DNA from: Comamonas sp. KCTC 72670
GTDB taxonomy: Bacteria; Myxococcota; Myxococcia; Myxococcales; Myxococcaceae
Direction of reading: 5' to 3'
Length of the DNA: 64,000 nt
Assembly: GCA_014656495.1 (NCBI GenBank)
Contig: BNCN01000006.1
Location: 434,001-498,000, forward strand
Below, one piece after another: positions 63,771 through 64,000 of this stretch; position 1 is the stretch's first letter; every line of letters starts with the position of its first letter. A model generated the notes under the pieces. That model did no database searches. It had not been told where the DNA came from and saw nothing but the letters and a program-made list of their open reading frames with translations. The translations under genes were made by a program, and so were the position numbers.

Positions 63771-63946
63771 CCCGCGTGGCGTGGAGACTTGCAGGCTGGC
63801 TGAAGCGCCGCCTCGTCCCAGGGTCGCGGTGTCTGACATCACCCAATCGTCGCCCGGAGCGGCTCCTGTAGAGTCCGCGCTCTTTTTGCCAGGTGTCGAG
63901 CCCCGCTGGGGGGGCCGTACAAGGGGCCTGGAGCGAGGTGACAGAG
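63771..63946. other. Spacer between tRNA terminator and next gene
   Basis: No gene or confident promoter is seen. A TTTTTG run lies near 63884 and CTGTAGAGT near 63867 is a loose -10 look-alike. Confidence 0.4.
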
Positions 63947-64000
63947 ATGCGCCGTCTCCCGATGAAGGCATGGTGCCTGCTTTTGGTGCTGGGACTTTCG
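63947..64000 (+). CDS. 5' end of a secreted-protein gene, partial (continues past right edge)
   Basis: ATG 63947 follows GAGG at about 8 bases. The visible 18 residues (MRRLPMKAWCLLLVLGLS) look like the start of a signal peptide: arginines and a lysine, then a hydrophobic run. The Cys at residue 10 is inside the hydrophobic core and is not a lipobox. Nothing can be said of the mature product. Confidence 0.6.
   Translation, partial: MRRLPMKAWCLLLVLGLS

Overview
The window looks like chromosomal DNA from a myxobacterium close to Myxococcus/Corallococcus. The evidence is the very high GC with strong codon bias, a MYXO-CTERM-like C-terminal tail on the 1926-residue surface protein, an OmpA protein with thrombospondin type 3 repeats, many lipoproteins, and a type VI secretion (T6SS) locus. 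No species is claimed. I saw no insertion sequence, prophage or CRISPR array.

Layout. 1-0.9 kb: two minus-strand genes of unknown function, the first running off the left edge. 1.1-3.7 kb: a ClpG/ClpK-like zinc-finger Hsp100. 3.8-7.2 kb: a haem lipoprotein plus a two-subunit molybdenum hydroxylase. 7.2-8.2 kb: a lipoprotein. 8.4-9.6 kb: flavin-reductase-like protein and Fe-superoxide dismutase. 9.6-18.7 kb: three tandem, head-to-tail, aberrant Clp-like double-AAA+ ATPases, the most unusual part of the window. 18.8-21.4 kb: a secreted LamG protein. 21.5-25.5 kb: a sulfate ABC transporter operon preceded by an apparent cysteine-codon leader peptide and attenuator. 25.6-27 kb: a GH16 beta-glucanase lipoprotein. 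27-33.1 kb: an odd module of a metallo-beta-lactamase/NHL-propeller fusion, a zinc-binding partner, and a divergent pair including a peptidoglycan-binding protein. 33.1-34.1 kb: a membrane thioredoxin and a short hibernation factor.

34.2-55.7 kb is a T6SS cluster read leftwards: vgrG, tssJ, tssK, tssL, tssM, tagF, tssA, tssB, tssC, hcp, tssE, tssF, tssG, clpV and a terminal lipoprotein, closed by a strong intrinsic terminator. Membrane complex, baseplate, sheath, tube, spike and recycling ATPase are all present. No Fha/Ppk/Ppp regulators and no PAAR gene are seen here. Divergent from vgrG is an OmpA/TSP3 protein followed after 3 bp by the 1926-residue repeat protein, then tRNA-Arg(CCG) with a terminator, and the 5' end of another secreted protein at the right edge.

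Together the window holds five Hsp100-type ATPases: one ClpG-like, one ClpV, and three of a divergent type. The divergent three have damaged Walker B motifs in AAA-1 and a shortened AAA-2 pore loop, and two carry C-terminal regions resembling the PCRF domain of peptide chain release factors. All assignments come from reading motifs by eye; no searches were run.
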